In this document: in pieces, positions 6,319 through 8,180 of the stretch
Position numbering within the stretch: position 1 is the stretch's first letter
Layout: every line of letters begins with the position of its first letter
Assembly: GCA_003492055.1 (NCBI GenBank)
Contig: DMZE01000014.1
Span: 1 to 8,180, forward strand
DNA: 8,180 bases
From: Cellvibrionales bacterium
Lineage (GTDB): Bacteria > Pseudomonadota > Gammaproteobacteria > Pseudomonadales > UBA7434
Direction: 5' to 3'
Made by a program: the position numbers and the translations under genes
The notes under the pieces: generated by a model
The model's input: only the letters and a program-made list of their open reading frames with translations
Databases searched by the model: none
Told to the model about the DNA's origin: nothing

Positions 6319-7095
6319 TTATGTGGCTGTTTTTAATAGTTGTGCATTCAATTGCTCACCATTAATACCCACACTATCAGAGCTCATTAAAAATAAATAA
6401 GCCCCCATTATTTCGTCAGCGCCGGGATTGTCACTCGGAGTTTCGCCAGGATAAGCTTGGCGGCGCATAGCGGTTTGTGTTGCGCCAGGATTCAGTGAGT
6501 TAGCGCGAATGTTAGAGGTTCCTTCAAATTCATCGGCCCAGGTTTGCATTAAACCTTCGGTCGCAAATTTAGACACCGCATAGCCTCCCCAGTAGGCGCG
6601 ACTTTTTCGGCCAACGCTAGAGGAGGTAAAGATAACCGATGCATTATCTGCTAGCTGTAATGCGGGGAGCACGGCTTTGGTTAGTAAAAAATTACTGGTG
6701 AGATTAATATTCATTACGCGAGCAAAGGTGTCTTCACTGTATTGGGCGAGTGGTTTCATTTCGCCCAGTATGCCAGCGTTATGCAGTAAGCCATGCAGTG
6801 CGCCTAAATTTTCGATAATTTCGTTATTGAGATTTTGATAATCCTGATGCGTGGCGGTATCAAGATCTAATGTGACAATAACCGGTTGTACGCCACCGTT
6901 TGATTCAATTTCGTCGTACACGGCTTCAAGTTTAGCTTCGCTACGGCCAAGTAATATAACGGTTGCGCCATAGTGCGCAAAACTGAGTGCCGCTGCGCGA
7001 CCAATGCCATCACCCGCACCAGTAATTAAAATATTACGTCCGGCTAGTGCCTTAGCGACTGGTTGGTAGTGGATAAGCTCGTTTAAATTGTGCAT
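6319..7095 (-). CDS. yciK: YciK-family short-chain dehydrogenase/reductase
   Basis: This is a 258-residue classical SDR with a Rossmann NAD(P)-binding motif T25-G-A-G-D-G-I-G32, HNAG at 105-108, the catalytic serine within S158-S160, and Y172-x-x-x-K176. The segments 'HYQP', 'GATVILLGR', 'LHNAG', 'FTSSSVGR' and 'YAVSKFATEG' match E. coli YciK closely. The physiological substrate of YciK is not established to my knowledge. The R51 that follows GATVILLG hints at NADP(H) preference (inference). The ATG overlaps the 3' end of mupP by 13 bp, so translation is probably coupled, and the order ubiG-mupP-yciK is the one known from Pseudomonas. The eight residues before 'HYQP' are extra relative to E. 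coli, but no alternative start codon is seen closer in. Confidence 0.92.
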   Translation of the reverse strand: MHNLNELIHYQPVAKALAGRNILITGAGDGIGRAAALSFAHYGATVILLGRSEAKLEAVYDEIESNGGVQPVIVTLDLDTATHQDYQNLNNEIIENLGALHGLLHNAGILGEMKPLAQYSEDTFARVMNINLTSNFLLTKAVLPALQLADNASVIFTSSSVGRKSRAYWGGYAVSKFATEGLMQTWADEFEGTSNIRANSLNPGATQTAMRRQAYPGETPSDNPGADEIMGAYLFLMSSDSVGINGEQLNAQLLKTAT

Positions 7096-7784
7096 GAAAA
7101 TAACCGTTCTAATGTAGAGTGAATATCTTGTGGATGTTTGGCAATGCTATCTGCTCGCCAGTCTTCAATATTTTGTTCATTACCAATGTAGCCATAAGCG
7201 GCGGCAATGGTTTTCATGCCTGCGGCGCGACCGGCTTCAATATCGCGATCATGATCGCCAATGTAGGCTATTGCTGAGGCGTCGCAATTTATTTTTTTGG
7301 CCGCCATAAAAAGTCCTTCAGGGTGGGGTTTAACTTGCGCCACGTGATCGGGACAAATTAATACATTACAGCTATCGGCAAGCTGTAATTTTTCAATAAG
7401 GGGCTGCGCATAGGCGATAGGTTTATTGGTAACAATGCCCCATGGAATGGCTGCGTTATTTAATCGTTGAAGTAAATCATCTAGGCCGTTATAGAGTGCG
7501 GAGTATTGGCCTATACAGTTAAGATAATTGTCTAGTAAGGCTTGTCTTAACGATGCGAATTGAGCGTGCTCGGTCGTAATGTTAAGTGCATGCTGCGTTA
7601 ACGCAATAGAACCGTTAGAAACGTGCTCAGTAATGCTAGCCGCAGGCAGGCTTTCAAGTTGTTGGCTATGTCTAAGTTGATTCACAGCAATAACAAAATC
7701 GGGTGCTGTGTCAACCAGTGTGCCATCGAGATCAAACAGTACCGCTTCTGGCGCATTATTTTTTGGTGGTGCTGTGTTGGGCAT
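7083..7784 (-). CDS. mupP: HAD-family phosphatase, probable N-acetylmuramic acid 6-phosphate phosphatase MupP
   Basis: This 233-residue HAD hydrolase of the Gph/phosphoglycolate phosphatase type has motif I D18-L-D20-G-T-L-V-D, motif II 'VTNK', motif III lysine in 'VKPHPEG' and motif IV 'GDHDRDIEAG'. An alpha-helical cap lies between motifs I and II. By sequence alone it could be called a phosphoglycolate phosphatase. Its position between ubiG and yciK is that of Pseudomonas MupP, which dephosphorylates MurNAc-6-phosphate so that AmgK and MurU can return MurNAc to UDP-MurNAc. The ATG at 7784 is preceded on the minus strand by GAGAAG with about 5 nt spacing, a good ribosome-binding site. It lies 56 bp after ubiG and overlaps yciK by 13 bp. 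Confidence 0.85.
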   Translation of the reverse strand: MPNTAPPKNNAPEAVLFDLDGTLVDTAPDFVIAVNQLRHSQQLESLPAASITEHVSNGSIALTQHALNITTEHAQFASLRQALLDNYLNCIGQYSALYNGLDDLLQRLNNAAIPWGIVTNKPIAYAQPLIEKLQLADSCNVLICPDHVAQVKPHPEGLFMAAKKINCDASAIAYIGDHDRDIEAGRAAGMKTIAAAYGYIGNEQNIEDWRADSIAKHPQDIHSTLERLFSCTI

Positions 7785-7840
7785 AGCGCTTCTCGTTTAC
7801 ACCTATTTTTGTATCACGTTAAAGTTTACTTAGGCAGTTA

Positions 7841-8180
7841 TTATGCAGGCTTAGTGGCATGCAATAAGTAATTAACATCCAAGTTAGTGGGGTGTAATTT
7901 ATATTTTTTGCTAAGCGGATTGTAAGTCATGCCTGTCGAGTCATTTAATATTAAATGACTCTCTCTTATCCAGCCATATAGCTCAGATGGTTTGATCAGT
8001 TTTTCGTAATCATGAGTGCCTTTAGGCAGTAGGCCTAAAATATGTTCGGCACCTAAAATGGCAAACAAATAGCTTTTAGGATTACGATTAATGGTGGCAA
8101 AGTAGAGGTGACCGCCGGGCTTGCACAGGTCGGCGCAGGCTTGCACGATAGCGGCAGGATCAGGTACATGCTCAAGCATT
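7841..8180 (-). CDS. ubiG: Ubiquinone biosynthesis O-methyltransferase UbiG (5' end outside window)
   Basis: UbiG performs both SAM-dependent O-methylations of ubiquinone biosynthesis at the inner membrane surface. The visible 113 or so C-terminal residues, about half the usual 240, include MLEHVPDP, CKPGGHLYFATINRN, a membrane-associating 'YLFAILGAEHIL' segment, PKGTHDYEKLIKPSEL and DVNYLLHA, matching E. coli UbiG from its 'EMLEHVPDP' segment to the end. The SAM-binding GCGGG loop lies beyond the right edge. The Met at 8179 is internal, not the start. The TAA is at 7841-7843. A 24-bp perfect palindrome lies in a variable part of the protein (ESHLILNDS). It is the first visible gene of the minus-strand run ubiG-mupP-yciK-can. 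Confidence 0.95.
   Translation of the reverse strand, partial: MLEHVPDPAAIVQACADLCKPGGHLYFATINRNPKSYLFAILGAEHILGLLPKGTHDYEKLIKPSELYGWIRESHLILNDSTGMTYNPLSKKYKLHPTNLDVNYLLHATKPA
7938..7961. repeat. 24-bp perfect palindrome inside ubiG
   Basis: The half-site GAGTCATTTAAT (7938-7949) is followed directly by its exact reverse complement (7950-7961). In RNA it could form a roughly 10-bp stem with an ATAT loop; in DNA it could be a symmetric protein-binding site. It lies in coding sequence about 95 bp before the ubiG stop. Confidence 0.7.

Noticed and set aside
8177..8179. ATG at 8179 (minus) as a true start of a 112-residue methyltransferase
   Set aside because: The Met aligns to the internal 'EMLEHVPDP' segment of UbiG, so the gene continues past the window edge.
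1..8180. Mobile element, CRISPR, tRNA or defence island
   Set aside because: No transposase, integrase, attachment-type repeats, spaced repeat array or tRNA-like fold was found; all large frames are recognisable housekeeping or signalling genes.

Overview
The window reads as chromosomal housekeeping DNA from a gammaproteobacterium, most likely a marine Pseudomonadales/Cellvibrionales-type organism. This placement is inferred from protein families and gene order. A C-terminal MBL-fold hydrolase lies upstream of a long-form purC, and ubiG-mupP-yciK occur in that order; both arrangements are known from Pseudomonas and relatives. Codon use is moderate to AT-leaning and looks even across the window. 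I see no tRNA, rRNA, CRISPR array, insertion sequence, phage gene or clear sign of recent transfer.

Plus strand, left half (1-5638). The window opens with the last 45 codons of a probable YycJ/VicX-like metallo-beta-lactamase-fold hydrolase. A single-domain PilZ protein (a likely c-di-GMP receptor) and a 795-residue membrane hybrid histidine kinase follow (CHASE8-like sensor, HAMP, HisKA, HATPase, degenerate receiver, intact receiver). The kinase stop codon overlaps the start of rsmJ (16S rRNA m2G1516 methyltransferase) as ATGA. After a short gap with a possible promoter come purC (purine biosynthesis) and an ALKBH2/3-like AlkB dioxygenase (alkylation repair).

Minus strand, right half (5635-8180). 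Read in the direction of transcription: ubiG (ubiquinone biosynthesis, 5' end outside the window), mupP (MurNAc-6-phosphate phosphatase, peptidoglycan recycling), yciK (short-chain dehydrogenase of unclear substrate) and can (beta-carbonic anhydrase, TTG start). The alkB and can reading frames converge and overlap by 4 bp at their stop codons, leaving no intergenic terminator.

There is no obvious new defence or biosynthetic system. The points most worth a second look are the PilZ/hybrid-kinase pair placed between MBL hydrolase and purC, the missing HPt and degraded first receiver of that kinase, a perfect 24-bp palindrome inside ubiG, and a 13-bp hairpin with three G-U pairs at the alkB/can convergence. 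No stretch longer than 300 bases lacks a gene.
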